Origin: Trichobilharzia regenti
Lineage: Eukaryota > Platyhelminthes > Trematoda > Strigeidida > Schistosomatidae
Length of the DNA: 64,000 nt
Reading direction: 5' to 3'
Assembly: GCA_944472135.2 (NCBI GenBank)
Contig: OX235263.1
Location: 86,336,721-86,400,720 of the forward strand
The translations under genes and the position numbers were made by a program. The notes beneath the pieces are model-generated. The model was given only the letters and a program-made list of their open reading frames with translations, had not been told where the DNA came from and did not search any database. Shown here one piece after another: positions 1 through 24,621 of the stretch; within the stretch, counting starts at the first letter, position 1, and every line of letters starts with the position of its first letter.

Positions 1-374
1 ACGGTGACCGGAGTCCGGTTCATTCGCCTTTTTGAATGGGGCCAGTCATCCAGGACATCCAATAAGCCCTTTTTCCATACGACTGCCGGTGAGCTTCATA
101 CGCCAGTCGTTGGAGGTTTGGAATCAGGGTTTAGCCATCTCCCCTAGACTGTCATCCAATGGACAGTCAACCCGGTGAAGAGCGCCGGGCATCCGCTTTT
201 GCCCTCTCACTTTGGTGAAAAAACACCTCCGCCACGTGAAGGCAGTGAGTAGGACTTCCTCAGGAGAGGCTATGTAAGACGCCCGGTCATATGGGAGCAT
301 TTCAAGAGGTGTACGGAGGGGTGGCCAACCCGCAGCGCAAGACACCCACCCCCGACCATCCTGAGGCTTTGGAG

Positions 375-376
<2 letters not shown>
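1..376. repeat. Dispersed repeat, family A, copy 1
   Basis: This stretch is not recognisably coding. A diverged copy lies at about 4655-4925: both share a block starting 'ggtttggaatcag', then a 'gtgaaggc' block, and a block of the type 'gtcatatgggagcattt'. I do not recognise the family. The copy ends against a (TA)n tract, a common 3' end for old retroposed repeats. Confidence 0.55.

Positions 377-411
<35 letters not shown>
377..411. repeat. (TA)n microsatellite
   Basis: About 17 uninterrupted TA dinucleotides immediately follow the family A repeat. Confidence 0.95.
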
Positions 412-414
<3 letters not shown>

Positions 415-1065
415 AAGCATAGCTCATGGCTTCCTTATGGTGTTTTTAGTTACCAGAATATGAATCATTTAGATGAATGCTCCCTTCAGCAGTAGCATCC
501 ATCTTAGTTTCAGGTGACCTGTAAGGCATAACTTTATTTTAGGGAATTGGTTCACTTCCACAACTCTTAATAATTCAACGAAGACCGTCAGCTTCGTATC
601 AGTCGTAACCAATAGTTTGAATTGACATCCCTGTGATGTGGCTTATCATTTTAAGTATTTGAATCCTAGACAGTGAATCACATATTTGAATCCCATCCCA
701 CTTTGGTTAAAGTAACTGGGATGCTGAGCGAGGTTATAGCGAATTTTCTAGAGTTGTATGTATGGTGTCCGTCAAGACCTAATACCATATGTTTCCGCCA
801 TGATATTGTGACGCATTTTTAATGTTTTATAACAGATACACTAAATGTACTTTCGCAAAAATACAACGGAATGTTTGCTGCTGTGCCGAGTATTAAAATT
901 AGAAATGTATGTACTTATAGGGTGTTGGATATTTTGCCCGGTAATTCACACACTACTTAACTTTTTTAAAGCTTCACCTGTCAATCCTCAGTTATTATTT
1001 GAGTGTCTGACTACGCATTAATTATTTCAAAGTTAATTCTTGTGTGTCGAAGTGTCTTAATTCCT
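412..1065. other. Gene-free stretch upstream of the poly(A) polymerase gene
   Basis: This is AT-rich sequence with no protein similarity that I can see and no clear repeat. It may hold the promoter, or an intron if a further 5' exon lies outside the window. No convincing TATA or initiator could be assigned. Confidence 0.4.
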
Positions 1066-1077
1066 TTTTCCTTTTAG
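1066..1077 (+). other. Splice-acceptor-like site directly before the ATG
   Basis: A pyrimidine run ending in TTTTAG abuts the ATG at 1078. It could be a cis-splice acceptor after an upstream exon. It could also be a trans-splice acceptor for the schistosome spliced leader, which is known to end in AUG; that would give two in-frame Met codons. Confidence 0.5.
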
Positions 1078-15957
<14,880 letters not shown>

Positions 15958-17480
15958 ATGATTGTTTGTTTTTGCTGACAAATTTATACCGGAAAAAAAT
16001 ATCCTTGTAATTATTTCTGCCCCCCCACCCGCCACCATATATACATGTATGCACACACACACACGTACTCTCCATCGTCAAGTAAAACACATAACGTATT
16101 CATTTCAGTTAGACATATACATACATATATACTGTTCAGAATATGTGTCAATTGCTTTGAGTAATCTATACTACATTCGTTTATTCATTCAATCGGGATC
16201 CAGAGTAAACTTGACCCCTCCTACACATGCGCATTTAGACAAATTCCTCTACCCGTCTGTCTGTCTGCCTGTTTGTCTCCTTTCCCATCTTCTCCTCTAT
16301 TCCATTCGAATTACTTTGGTAAGTATTATAATATTGTATTCAATTTTCTCTTTTGAGTTATATATATGTCCCCGCTTAAGCGGTTGTGTTTATATTACTT
16401 CATCAATTCACGTTGATTCTTTCTATTTGCCACTCACCACTCTCGCTGTCTTGTGTGTGCATCCCCATAGTTAATATTCACTGGTTGGTTGGTTATATAG
16501 ATATCTTTGTGTTTAAAAACACCACATTCAATCGATACAGATGCTTGATATATGTATGCTAAATAATATTAGTTGAACTTCCGGCTGGTGTGTATTACTT
16601 CACTCATGTTAGCTATTCGTGTTATGTTATTCTGTGCACCACTGTAGAGAGAAAGAGAGAGAGTAGTCGTATTCGAATCTAACCTAAAAATCACAGTCAT
16701 TCTTCACTTTATCTTTTGACATGGTGATAGTCGAGTTTTTCATTTGATGAATGGTTACTGTTCCAACTTTCTTTTAAAAATAGATTTACACGTGTCTCGA
16801 AATAAGATAGATAAACATAGATACATCGTGTTGTTTCAGTGTCTAATTGTCATATTTCTTTTTAAGCATCATATTATTTTTTGTTGTTTATTTTTGGGGG
16901 TTCGGGTGTATATTATTAATTGTAATGGTTTTAGATTTTTGAAATTTTGCGGTGATGGCGAATTTTGAGGCGTATAACGATAATGATTGATGAGTAAGGA
17001 AGGTCTTCGTCTTCACATTGTCAGTATGTATAATTCTAAAAAGCAGAAAAAAAGACGTCGATGACAGCAACAACAACAACACCATCACCGCCACCACATC
17101 ATCATTCTACTCCCAAAAATTATTCTTCGAAGATAATATTATCTCCTGTTGTGAATATCTCTATACCATCATTATATATGTTTTATAATTGGATGAAGTT
17201 ATATATACATATATATATTCAATCAGGCAAGTTTCATGCATTTTTCGCCAAAGGTATGCGTGAATATTATAAACAATATTAGTTTGGATAGTGTGTTGTA
17301 TGACTTGTGTTTTTTAAAACAATTTGGGAATTTTCACTGTTTTTGGTGTTTATTTATCTCTGAATAGGTTTTTCCCCCAATTATAAGTGTAACCTAATTT
17401 GATAATACTGTCAATTTCTGTTATTTTGTAGCTTTTTTCAAGTGTTGCTGGTTTGCTGCAGAAATTTTAACTAGGTACAG
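15958..17480. other. 3' flank of the PAP gene
   Basis: AT-rich with short CA and GA runs (16050-16065, 16645-16665). It probably includes the 3' UTR, but no poly(A) signal can be chosen with confidence. Open frames here are low-complexity and not called. Confidence 0.4.
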
Positions 17481-17660
17481 GTTTAATCATGAGCTGACAT
17501 ATCAGGAGTTAGCGAGTCATTGAAAATCCACTGGGGAGTATTGGCATGGGACTCGTCAACAGTACGCATCCACCTCCAGGGTTTGAACCCAATACCTTCC
17601 AGTTACGAGGAGAGCTCGCAGTCTGTTTGGACACCGGGACCCCCTACCCCACTGGTCCTT
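17481..17660 (-). repeat. Smalpha-like repeat, minus strand
   Basis: The end block 'atcatgagctgaca' is followed by a damaged core and then the head (B box complement gtttgaaccc; terminal accgggacccc). Confidence 0.65.
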
Positions 17661-17681
17661 GATTTCCAGATTCTGCCAATT

Positions 17682-17684
<3 letters not shown>

Positions 17685-17764
<80 letters not shown>
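17685..17764. repeat. (TA)n microsatellite, long
   Basis: About 40 TA units, the longest pure tract in the window. It lies between two inverted Smalpha-like pieces. Confidence 0.97.
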
Positions 17765-17765
<1 letters not shown>

Positions 17766-17864
17766 CCATTTTCAAACCATGAAGTTCCCTTGGTTATAGT
17801 GTGTGTGTAGCCTGTTCTCGCTATTCAGCGAAATTTTTAGTTATCAGATATGTGTGCTGGACAG

Positions 17865-17940
17865 TGCTGCAAGAGACTTTTCCAGTGGTTCTCTAACTGA
17901 TGTCAGCTCATGATTAAATCCTCCATGCAATCAAACGAAT
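17865..17940 (+). repeat. Smalpha-like repeat, 3' end only
   Basis: 'ttttccagtggttctctaac' followed by 'tgatgtcagctcatgattaa', in + orientation. It is the inverted partner of 17481-17660. Confidence 0.65.
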
Positions 17941-17944
17941 TTAT

Positions 17945-18545
17945 TATCAAACTGTACAGTCGTGTGTATAATATGGTTTTTTAAGAAATTATATCCGGTG
18001 AGGGAATTAGGTCAAAGGTGTGAATACACGAAATAATAATAATAGTATGAAATGCAATTAAAATATTTGTGATTATATTCATAGTTAAATGTCAAGTGGC
18101 AAAATAAATAATGTCATATATAGAATAATACATTAGGTGTATAAATGTTGGAAAGGGGCGCATAATTATAGGATTAGTAGGCAAATATAAAATGTTACAT
18201 GATATGGTGTGAAATTTGATAACATAGAATTCGCTATTGTAAAAATAAAAAATTCATATATGATAGAGAAGATTTGTAGCTCATGTGGATGATTTTGATG
18301 TGGTTGTGTTCGCTGACCTGGATAGTTGATTTGCGAAGCTTTCATCGCCCTACTAGGCGACATCTTCAGCGCATACTTCGATTTGAATTATGTCGCCTAT
18401 TAGGGTGATGAAATCTTTGCAAAATCAACTATCCAGCTCAGCGAACACAACCACATCAAAATAAAAAATTAATAATTTTGGATTTGGTATGACAAGTGGG
18501 ACAAGTAGATACAATTCGGACTGAGAGTAGTAATAATAATAATCG
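17945..18545 (+). mobile_element. Solo PLE terminal arm, split by a foldback insertion
   Basis: 17975-18241 and 18471-18545 are together collinear with the left arm of the palindromic PLE at 53640-54180 (aattatatccggtgagggaa, ctcaagtggcaaa-type block, tgtgaaatttgataacatag, then atgacaagtgggacaagta). No coding part follows. Confidence 0.7.
18255..18457. mobile_element. Small foldback (MITE-like) insertion with TSD
   Basis: A pair of ~65-bp inverted repeats (about 18295-18362 and 18390-18457) reads 'tgatgtggttgtgttcgctg' outward to inward. The duplication aaaataaaaaatt at 18242-18254 and 18458-18470 flanks the insertion, which breaks the PLE arm. There is no coding capacity; the parent element is not identified. 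Confidence 0.7.
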
Positions 18546-18549
18546 TGTT

Positions 18550-18655
18550 CATCACAGATTGATATCAGTAACAGAAGCATTGGAAACCAGGGAGTACTGG
18601 ACAGCTGCTGTTTCATCCTTGTTTGGGAATCATCGGCAGTACGCACTCGTAAACT
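18550..18655 (-). repeat. Smalpha-like repeat with paired hammerhead stem I
   Basis: The minus strand keeps the hammerhead region and part of the end block; the tRNA-like head is missing beyond 18655. It belongs to a subfamily whose core reads CCGATGA instead of CTGATGA. Confidence 0.65.
18594..18642 (-). ncRNA. Hammerhead-like core in Smalpha-like repeat
   Basis: Minus strand, 5' to 3': GTACTG (stem I), CCGATGA, stem II TTCC/AGGA with loop, GAAAC, a short stem III segment, GTC, then CAGTAC (stem I). Stem I pairs perfectly over 6 bp and the GUC cleavage triplet is kept. U4 is C, and the base of stem II is weak. It is probably an inactive relative of the Smalpha ribozyme. Confidence 0.5.
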
Positions 18656-18819
18656 TGTAAAAACATAACTAACCCTTACAAACCAAACTATAGAAAATAA
18701 TAATCGTAATAATGATGGGAAGGTACATAGAATAACTAAATAAACAAAATAAATAAATGTCTACCCGTCTGCGGCCAAGTCATCTGGTCAGCTAGTTTCA
18801 TTGAGTAGCTTTTTGTAGA

Positions 18820-19560
18820 CTGAACTCGTGTGTGTGTGTGCACGTTGTAATCTTGGGGATTATTTTGTATCCAGTTATACAACGTGTAGTATTCATATGG
18901 TAGTCACAAGTAGTTCTCATTTTTTGTTTTGTTTTCGTAATCATAATTTGTTGACAGTGTGCGTCGTATATCCTCATATCTACTGTTTTTCCATTTTTTT
19001 CTCCTGCATTTCAGGTTCGAATGAATACGTCCCCCAGACAATATTCAATGCGTGTGTGTGTCACCTCATTCGCTATCATTTTTATTATATATACATATTA
19101 GCGTGTTGTCAATAATTGGTTTGTTGTTGTATGTATGTATGTCTGCGTGTTTGTGTGTGTGGACGTTTGTATTTGCTGAGTGTGTGTGTGTGTATGTTTG
19201 CCTGTGGAAATGTGTATGTGTTGATGTGTGTGTTTGATGATAAATTTCAGGTTTAGTGTTATATGCTGTCTTCACACCTACACTCTCATAAGTTTTTATA
19301 CTCATTCCCTTTGTTTTTTTCATATATGCATCTACTACGCGTCATATTACCGCACACATATACACACACACACATCACATGCATACATACATACATACCT
19401 CTCGACATACTACTCCAGGTTTATATTATACAACTTCTTGCGTTGTTCTCTTTCGTTTTTTTATTCACAAGCTTTGTCATGTCTCTTGCATTCTTAGTAT
19501 GTATGTATGTATATGTGCGTGAGTGTGTGTGTGTGTATATGCTGCCTCTTTATCCTACTT
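18820..19560. repeat. GT/CA-rich low-complexity region
   Basis: Several TG, CA and TATG/CATA runs (for example 18826-18842, 19140-19235, 19358-19400, 19498-19535). Open frames here are artefacts of the repeats. Confidence 0.8.
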
Positions 19561-19794
19561 TTCTTTACTTTCTTTTAATAATTAAAAACTAACGGGCGAA
19601 ATTTTGTACTTTGTTGGTTGGCTGAATAAATAGAGATGAGTTACTCTACCAAGCAGGATATTTTGACTTTTTACGTCTACTACTACTAATAGCGGGGATA
19701 ATGAGTAGTTCATTGCGCGTATGTTATGTAGAACGGGAGACTGTCTCCCTGAAGGTTACATAACGATAACCAGTTTCATGACTTTGCGTTCTTT

Positions 19795-19990
19795 TTTTGG
19801 GGAGGGAGGGGAATTGAACTTCAAGCTTCAGCTTTGAAGTTTCAGTAAGTGTTGGCGATTTTTTTCCCTACTGGGTAGAGTTGCTAACCCCTTCCCTCGA
19901 CTTACTTACTGCAGCGTAAGCGAAGTTTAGAAATAAGTGGACCGGTAATCGAACCCCGGATTTCGCATCACTGTCGGAGGACAACGAGTA
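19795..19990 (-). repeat. tRNA-headed SINE (type 1), diverged
   Basis: Minus strand: B box 'gttcgattacc', then 'gggttagcaactctaccc' and 'gaaacttcaaagc'. The A box is degraded. Confidence 0.6.
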
Positions 19991-20050
19991 GCATTCAGAA
20001 TAATCGGAGTAGTGTATTTATATTTCCATTCGTCTGCGTTCAAGAAGTAG

Positions 20051-20390
20051 TGAAGTGAGAGCTGGCTACTAGCCAAAATTGGTAGACAGTAATTTACGTC
20101 AATTTTTATGTTCCCAATATTGGTCGTGAGAAAAATAAGAACAAAGACCGATTCAACAACCAATCACAGGAGACTTTGCGTAGGCGGATACAATTTGCAG
20201 ATAGATAATCTGAACTTCAAGAAACAGTCACAAAGAGTTGAAAGATTAACGTTCAGCGAGAAATTACCAATCAGAAATCTGTGTTGGTTTGCTAACAGTA
20301 ATCCATAATAATGTACATGATAATCTATAAATATGTGTTGATTTCGTAAATAAATGATCTGTTGCCTGGCCGTTGTCTTCTGTTGTTACA
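20051..20390 (+). repeat. Solo LTR of a gypsy subfamily
   Basis: 340 bp, starting TGAAGTGAGAG and ending CTGTTGTTACA. It is collinear with, but clearly diverged from, the LTR of the 56985-61500 element, and it shares 'gttgcctggc' and 'caacaaccaatcaca'. The 4-bp repeat gtag flanks it (20047-20050, 20391-20394), as expected after LTR-LTR recombination. Confidence 0.8.
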
Positions 20391-20575
20391 GTAGAACATA
20401 GAAGGGGCTCCAAGCCCCTGAGCTTTGAAGTTTCAGTAGCAGTAGGTTTTTTTTTCTGTTGTGGAATAGGGTTACTAGACTCACGGTCAACAAGTCCTTT
20501 CCTAGCCTCATTATCGGTGAGTAAATCAGAGGAAATAAGACGACTTGTGTAGTTGGTTGGAGAGTATTCTGCGAA
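20391..20575 (-). repeat. tRNA-headed SINE (type 1), interrupted at its tail
   Basis: The tail 'gaacatag' (complement) directly abuts the solo LTR, then a body (gaaacttcaaagc, gggttactagactcac), with a head too degraded to read. The solo LTR appears to have inserted in the last bases of this SINE. Confidence 0.6.
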
Positions 20576-20599
20576 TATTCAGGGCTGATATTGTTGCTG

Positions 20600-21005
20600 A
20601 ATGTATATCGCTAAACAAAGACTCATAGTATGAGTATGTGCGTAAATTTTGTATGGTTTAAGCAGATGCCTTTATTGTGTTATTGAGCTCATTCTGTTTA
20701 TCAGGTATCGGAAATTAAGAGTAGTGGTCTCTAAGAGACCACCACTCAGAGTTGACCAGCGTAAATACAGATTATAATCGTGGTAGAAGATGTTTAAAGA
20801 AATGTAAGAGTATTAACAACAGGTTCCCTACTTTGAAGTATATATCACGAAAATAACTTCCAGTTCTCTGTAGGACTGTCGACATTCACTAAGATAACTG
20901 CTGTTGAGCTTCGACAAGAAAAGGAGTTACTGAAAAGCATTTGGTTTTAATCACTTTTTCCCCAGATTTAATCTACTCCGTAAATGGTGAAGTTGGCTTT
21001 TCTGT
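20600..21005. other. Unassigned stretch
   Basis: I see nothing recognisable. Confidence 0.3.
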
Positions 21006-21009
21006 TAGT

Positions 21010-21190
21010 CATATATGAGCTCGCTAGCCTTGTCACCAGAAGGTGCTGGGTTTGAACCTCAGTGGGTGCTTACTGAGGAAGAGTCCCAAACTAAGCTGGC
21101 GAAACAGCTGTTGTCAGGTACTCCCTTCTGATTTTCCACTGATTCTATTACCAATATCAGCTAATTGTGAAATTATCCAGTTTCATTATT
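21010..21190 (+). repeat. Smalpha-like repeat
   Basis: Head 'gagctcgctagccttgtcac', B box 'ggtttgaacctc', core 'actgaggaagagtccc', then 'ggcgaaacagctgttgtc' and a 3' block. The core has TGAGGA for TGATGA. Confidence 0.65.
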
Positions 21191-21660
21191 ACCGATGCAA
21201 ACTCTGATTGGATGCCTCAAGGTTATATAGTTCCGTGATAATAATAATAATCCCAGGAGATCAGTATTTTTTATTGGATATCACACAATAGACAGACAAG
21301 TGTAGTACAGTTTTAGCCAAAAACAATGGATTCTCCAATCCCATGACTACTAACTAAAAATAATAGTCCATTTGATTTTAAGAGTATTTTATGAGTAGCT
21401 ATCCGTAATCATCTACAAGGTATACAGAATTCCCATGTCACGTAATTAAGAACAGATGTAACACAGGAAATAGATCTATCTCTTTTCGTAACTTCACATT
21501 AGGGCTGTCTGTACAGTTATTTAGGAGCTTATGTATACAATGTGTTGATTAACACAACATAGGTTAGAAGTTACAACAAAGATGAGAAATAGCAAGATGT
21601 GAAAAACTGTTAACAGTCCAACGTAATCGAAACAGTTAGCAAATAATTAGTTAAGTAGTA
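21190..21660. other. Unassigned stretch
   Basis: AT-rich, with no gene or repeat that I can name. Confidence 0.3.
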
Positions 21661-21676
21661 AGTAATTATTTGAAAT

Positions 21677-21785
21677 CGCTTCGGTGGCACAGCGATAGAA
21701 TGCTCACCAACCATGCAGGTAATTCGGGGTTCGATCCCCAGCTTGAAGTCCCCCTATGTTCCATTGGGAATGTAAAGGAATACGA
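21677..21785 (+). repeat. Short tRNA-headed SINE lacking the RTE 5' module
   Basis: A box 'tggcacagcg', B box 'ggttcgatcc', then directly the tail 'gcttgaagtccccctatgtt'. The 'gaggctagcaacccc' body is absent. Imperfect direct repeats (ttatttgaaatc before, ttatctgaaaat after) look like a TSD. Confidence 0.7.
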
Positions 21786-21889
21786 AAAAAGTTATCTGAA
21801 AATTCGATCTTCGGATCGTACAGTCGTGTCTTCTGGCAAGTAGTACATCGAGGATTGAAAATGGCATGTTCGATTCACGTCCTAAGGTA

Positions 21890-22480
21890 AATTTTATTGA
21901 TGCGTGTGCTGCGTTGACGGCTTTGAGGAGATAATATAAGTCAGATTTTTCATCACGAATTATGAAGGTATCTTCTGTGTAAGTGCAGTTGATTTATCAA
22001 AGGATCGAGGATGTTGTTTTCCAGACTCTCCATGAAGCAGTTGACTAGGAGTGGACAGAGGGGAGACCCCATGGCTATATCATCTTTCTGTACATTGAAT
22101 TCGAACTGAATATTAAACGTATATCTAAGAAGTAGTTCCTTTCAGGTAGTTTATGGGGAGAGGAACTTCTAGTTTGTTGGTTTCGACGTAGTCACAAATG
22201 AAGCATATTGTTTCGGTCAGGGTGATGCTTGTGAATATAGAGGTGACATCTAGTGAGAGTATTTGTCCTTCAAACACGTTGATATCCCTCACTGAGTCAA
22301 TGAAATCAAATATATCGCTAAGGCTATACTTTGTCATATGCCTTCTAACTGGTTCAAGGATATCAGCTAGCCACTTCGCGATCTGATGATAATGGAGAAT
22401 TGGCCATATCTATGACAGGTCAAAGTGGGACATTCTCCTTATGCACTTTAGGCAGTCCATACGGTCTTGGAATAGTTGAA
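21890..22480 (-). mobile_element. Penelope-like RT fragment
   Basis: The minus strand encodes broken PLE RT blocks: a ...KWLADILEP segment, then DIFDFIDSVRDINVFEGQIL, LSLDVTSIFTSITLTETICF and a MGSPL.PLL.. block. These match the order in the PLE at 36185-37225. There are several stops. Confidence 0.75.
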
Positions 22481-22644
22481 CTGCATGGTTTTGTTTCCTC
22501 ATATACCTCCGATGTTAAAACTGAATCTTATTTCACTCTCTTCAGCAATTTTGTAAGTAGGTTTTCTGTCTGAAAATTGATATGAAAAAAGAGAACAAAA
22601 AATCATACAGTGTATTATGCAACAATTCAGGAGAATAAAATTGG

Positions 22645-22860
22645 TTGGTTGGAGGATTTCATCATGAGTTGACATCAGTTTTGAGAACCATTGCAAAACC
22701 ATTAGTGATTACTGCCAGACAGTTGCTTTATCATTCTAGTTTGGGACTTTCATCAACTCGCATCCACCGGGGTTCGAAACCAGCACCTTCTGGTTACAAG
22801 GCTAGCGAGCTCGTAGATCATTAAGTCACTGGAATGTGATCCAATAGCCAGTCCATGAAT
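22645..22860 (-). repeat. Smalpha-like repeat, minus strand
   Basis: The end block 'gatttcatcatgagttgaca' leads through a degraded core (tttatcattctagtttggga) to the head with 'ggttcgaaaccagcacc' and a 'cactgg' end. Confidence 0.65.
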
Positions 22861-22896
22861 TCTGACTTCTGCCAGTTCACAAAATAGCGCGACCAC

Positions 22897-22985
22897 TTAG
22901 GTGTTCAGTACTCTCATGTTTTCAAATGGCTCTCCAAATGATGTTAGCTCATGATGAAATCCTCCAACCAATCAAACAAAATCCA
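22897..22985 (+). repeat. Smalpha-like repeat, starting at the cleavage site
   Basis: Inverted partner of the preceding repeat. It begins at 'cagtactctc', i.e. just after the hammerhead GUC position, and goes to 'gatgaaatcctccaacc'. Confidence 0.6.
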
Positions 22986-23084
22986 AACAAACAAAAACCA
23001 ATATTTGAAAATGAAATCGACAATAAGATCATGTTAGTAAACGAGACTGGTTAAATTATTTCTAAACACAGCCCAGGTTTTTTC

Positions 23085-23260
23085 TTATGGGTTGGTAAAA
23101 CTTTGGTGTCATGAGCGTAGTTTATATTTCAGCGTGTGATATCGGTAGCCCAATTTTTGCAGGCCGACCATTGATATCATGTGTGCGTTGGCAGGGGATC
23201 GAATCCGGAACCATGTGCATGGTTGACCAGCGTCCTGACCGCTGTACCACTGACTGAAGG
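23085..23260 (-). repeat. tRNA-headed SINE, type 2
   Basis: Minus strand: a type 1-like head (B box 'ggattcgatcccc'), followed by a different body 'aaattgggctaccgatatca' and 'gctgaaat'. It matches the + strand copy at 24430-24585, not the type 1 body. Confidence 0.7.
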
Positions 23261-23299
23261 AAGGCGCTGGTGATAATGCTTGATCAGAAGTACTAATTT

Positions 23300-23955
23300 A
23301 CTCCAGAATCGATCTGTTAACTGTTTTGCGTTCTTCTTTCACAAACCATGTTGATAGATATTCATGGACATGGGGAGACAATATCCTGCCTGTAACTTCT
23401 ATTTACTTAACCGTAAAGAAGTAAAGGAACTGGCTAATAATCAGTGAAGTTGCCAACAGTCGGATGATATCTTTTGGACGTTTTTGTGAACAAATACCGG
23501 TGTGGAGTAGATATGCAGCCAGGAACCCTCTTCGAAATGTTCTCGACAGATGGCTTCAGAGGATCCACTAAAGGCAATGTGTTTCTGTTATGTACTGCTG
23601 CTGAGTGAGTTATTAGAGTTTTCCCCGTCGCCAATTATATTATGTACTCGTCGAGAAGTTAATAGTCCTGACGCGGAAAGGGGGAAATCAGAAGACCACG
23701 AGGTTTAGGATGATACTTGTATTTTCCAGACAAGGAAAAAAATGTCTTACAAGTGTGTGAGTGAAGGGTACTTAGATGTACGAAAAAGTGTGTGAACCAG
23801 AATAAGTGAACAAGTGTCTAATACAAAGTATGTATGGAAATGGCTAATACACATGAACCAATAAGATAGTCATACATGTTTATTTAGTTAGTGGATGGAC
23901 AGAAGCATATTGTCAGTTATAATGGAATATCGATCCATATACACGTAGCAAAATA
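23300..23955. other. Unassigned stretch
   Basis: No recognisable gene. The region 23430-23640 might be an old PLE piece but I cannot support it. Confidence 0.3.
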
Positions 23956-23959
23956 TAAC

Positions 23960-24370
23960 AGACTGTCAAAAGCAAAACACACATTATATGGATACATATC
24001 AGTTTGCGACTTCTTTATACTGCAGAAGCTCTTGTCATATACATCAAAAAACCGGAGCTGTGTATTCCAAAGAAACTTGTCCAGCCTTTACAACTACCGA
24101 GGATCTATTTCGTTATAAAATCAGTTGTTTTAAGTTTGTTTCCATGCTTCCCCTGATCGCACTTCTAATCCGTTTAGAATAACTATTTTACAATTTTATT
24201 CTTTCCCCGTGTAATTTTTGTTTCTAAGCCTTTTGTAATTCATATCAAGTTAAAAATTATTATCTCCTTCGTTACTATGTGGAATAAAATAAATAATAAT
24301 TGTAACCATGTAAACTAATGTGTATAAATGCTTTTGAGAATGAAACCACCGAAAAGATACGTTCGCTAAA
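23960..24370 (+). mobile_element. PLE 3' end fragment
   Basis: Collinear with the 3' part of the PLE at 39820-40640: an ELLSYTSKNRSCVFQRNLSS-like end of the protein, then a 3' UTR with 'gtttccatgctt', 'gtgtaatttttgtttcta' and 'gaatgaaa'. Confidence 0.65.
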
Positions 24371-24429
24371 CTTTTGTTGTTTTTTCCTTCATTAGTTGTA
24401 TCTCCTTTGAATTTCAGATTTACAATTAG

Positions 24430-24585
24430 TTGTTTCTATGGGTAGTACAGTGGTTAGGACTCTCACCAACCATGCACATGGTCCGGTGTTCATTCCCCTG
24501 CCGACGCACACTTGATATCTATGGTCGGCCTGCAAAATTTGGGCTACCGATATCACATGCTGAAATTTCCATTATTATTATTTAT
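24430..24585 (+). repeat. tRNA-headed SINE, type 2
   Basis: A box 'tagtacagtgg', B box 'ggtgttcattcccc', body 'tgcaaaatttgggctaccga' and 'tatcacatgctgaaat', ending in ATT repeats that also form the 3' border of the RTE at 24590. Confidence 0.7.
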
Positions 24586-24621
24586 TATTGTATCGTTTAG
24601 TTCCTAGAGGAACATAGGGCT

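Noticed and set aside
15962..16474. 170-codon open frame behind the PAP stop
   Set aside because: Low-complexity, no family features, and starts inside the likely 3' UTR.
17520..17765. Long open frame ending in Tyr-Ile repeats
   Set aside because: It is simply the (TA)n microsatellite read in frame; the same applies to the frame at 124-420.
19052..19592. Overlapping open frames rich in His, Thr, Cys and Val
   Set aside because: These come from GT/CA repeats, overlap on both strands and have no domain features.
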